Source: Desulfobacteraceae bacterium
Lineage (GTDB): Bacteria; Desulfobacterota; Desulfobacteria; Desulfobacterales; Desulfosalsimonadaceae
NCBI GenBank assembly: GCA_011389605.1
Contig: JAABTZ010000251.1
Location: 1-5,338 of the forward strand
Direction: 5' to 3'
Length of the DNA: 5,338 bases
Under the pieces are notes generated by a model. It saw only the letters and a list, made by a program, of their open reading frames with translations, had not been told where the DNA came from and did not search any database. The first letter of the stretch is position 1; every line of letters begins with the position of its first letter. Both the position numbers and the translations under genes were made by a program. This document shows positions 5,315-5,338 of this stretch, piece by piece.

Positions 5315-5333
5315 TTGATGCTCTCGTAAAAAG
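5315..5333 (-). repeat. Motif copy 3, CTTTTTACGAGAGCATCAA, abutting the rlmB start
   Basis: On the minus strand this reads CTTTTTACGAGAGCATCAA, matching copies at 129-147 and 2195-2213 in the pattern CTTTTTACG-NNNN-YRTCAA. Two bases separate it from the TTG start of the methyltransferase gene. The GAGAG inside its variable centre is the only ribosome-binding-like sequence for that gene. If the motif is the end of a small mobile element, the rest of the element lies beyond the right edge of the window. Confidence 0.75.
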
Positions 5334-5338
5334 TCGGT

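Overview
The window carries five protein genes, all on the minus strand, plus three non-coding stretches that hold most of the unexplained structure. Read in the direction of transcription (high to low coordinates), the order is an RlmB/TrmH-family rRNA 2'-O-methyltransferase, NADP-type isocitrate dehydrogenase (icd), a ComF-family phosphoribosyltransferase, a PgeF/YfiH multicopper-oxidase-like protein, and PyrK, the electron-transfer subunit of type 1B dihydroorotate dehydrogenase. I see no rRNA, tRNA, CRISPR array, transposase gene or phage gene.

No single gene fixes the host. The gene content, intermediate GC, and a dispersed motif of the form CTTTTTACGNNNNCATCAA resemble sulfate-reducing Desulfobacterota, in particular Desulfobacterales. 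The link to that motif comes from memory and was not searched, so treat the taxonomic guess as moderate at best.

Layout. Positions 1-155 lie beyond pyrK and hold one copy of the motif, two small palindromes and no gene. Positions 156-1766 are the compact pair pgeF-pyrK (18-base gap). Positions 1767-2242 are a 476-base gap with a perfect 14-base palindrome near pgeF, a GC-rich block with competing hairpins, and a repeat-like block with two long imperfect hairpins that ends in the second copy of the motif. Positions 2243-4304 are icd and comF, with comF probably starting inside the 3' end of icd. Positions 4305-4532 hold the likely icd promoter, a 17-base inverted repeat (16/17), a 39-base nested hairpin and a possible 27-codon ORF. 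Positions 4533-5312 are the rlmB-like gene, whose TTG start directly abuts the third copy of the motif.

The genes are mostly housekeeping: ribosome modification, a TCA-cycle enzyme, a zinc-binding phosphoribosyltransferase, a cell-wall or purine-related oxidoreductase, and pyrimidine synthesis. The two linked pairs do not form an obvious pathway. The most interesting signal is the repeat family. Three copies of a 19-base motif occur in 5.3 kb, all in gene flanks and all with the same end facing the neighbouring gene. This is what one expects if they are outer ends of small non-autonomous (MITE-like) elements, and one of them appears to supply the ribosome-binding region of the methyltransferase gene.
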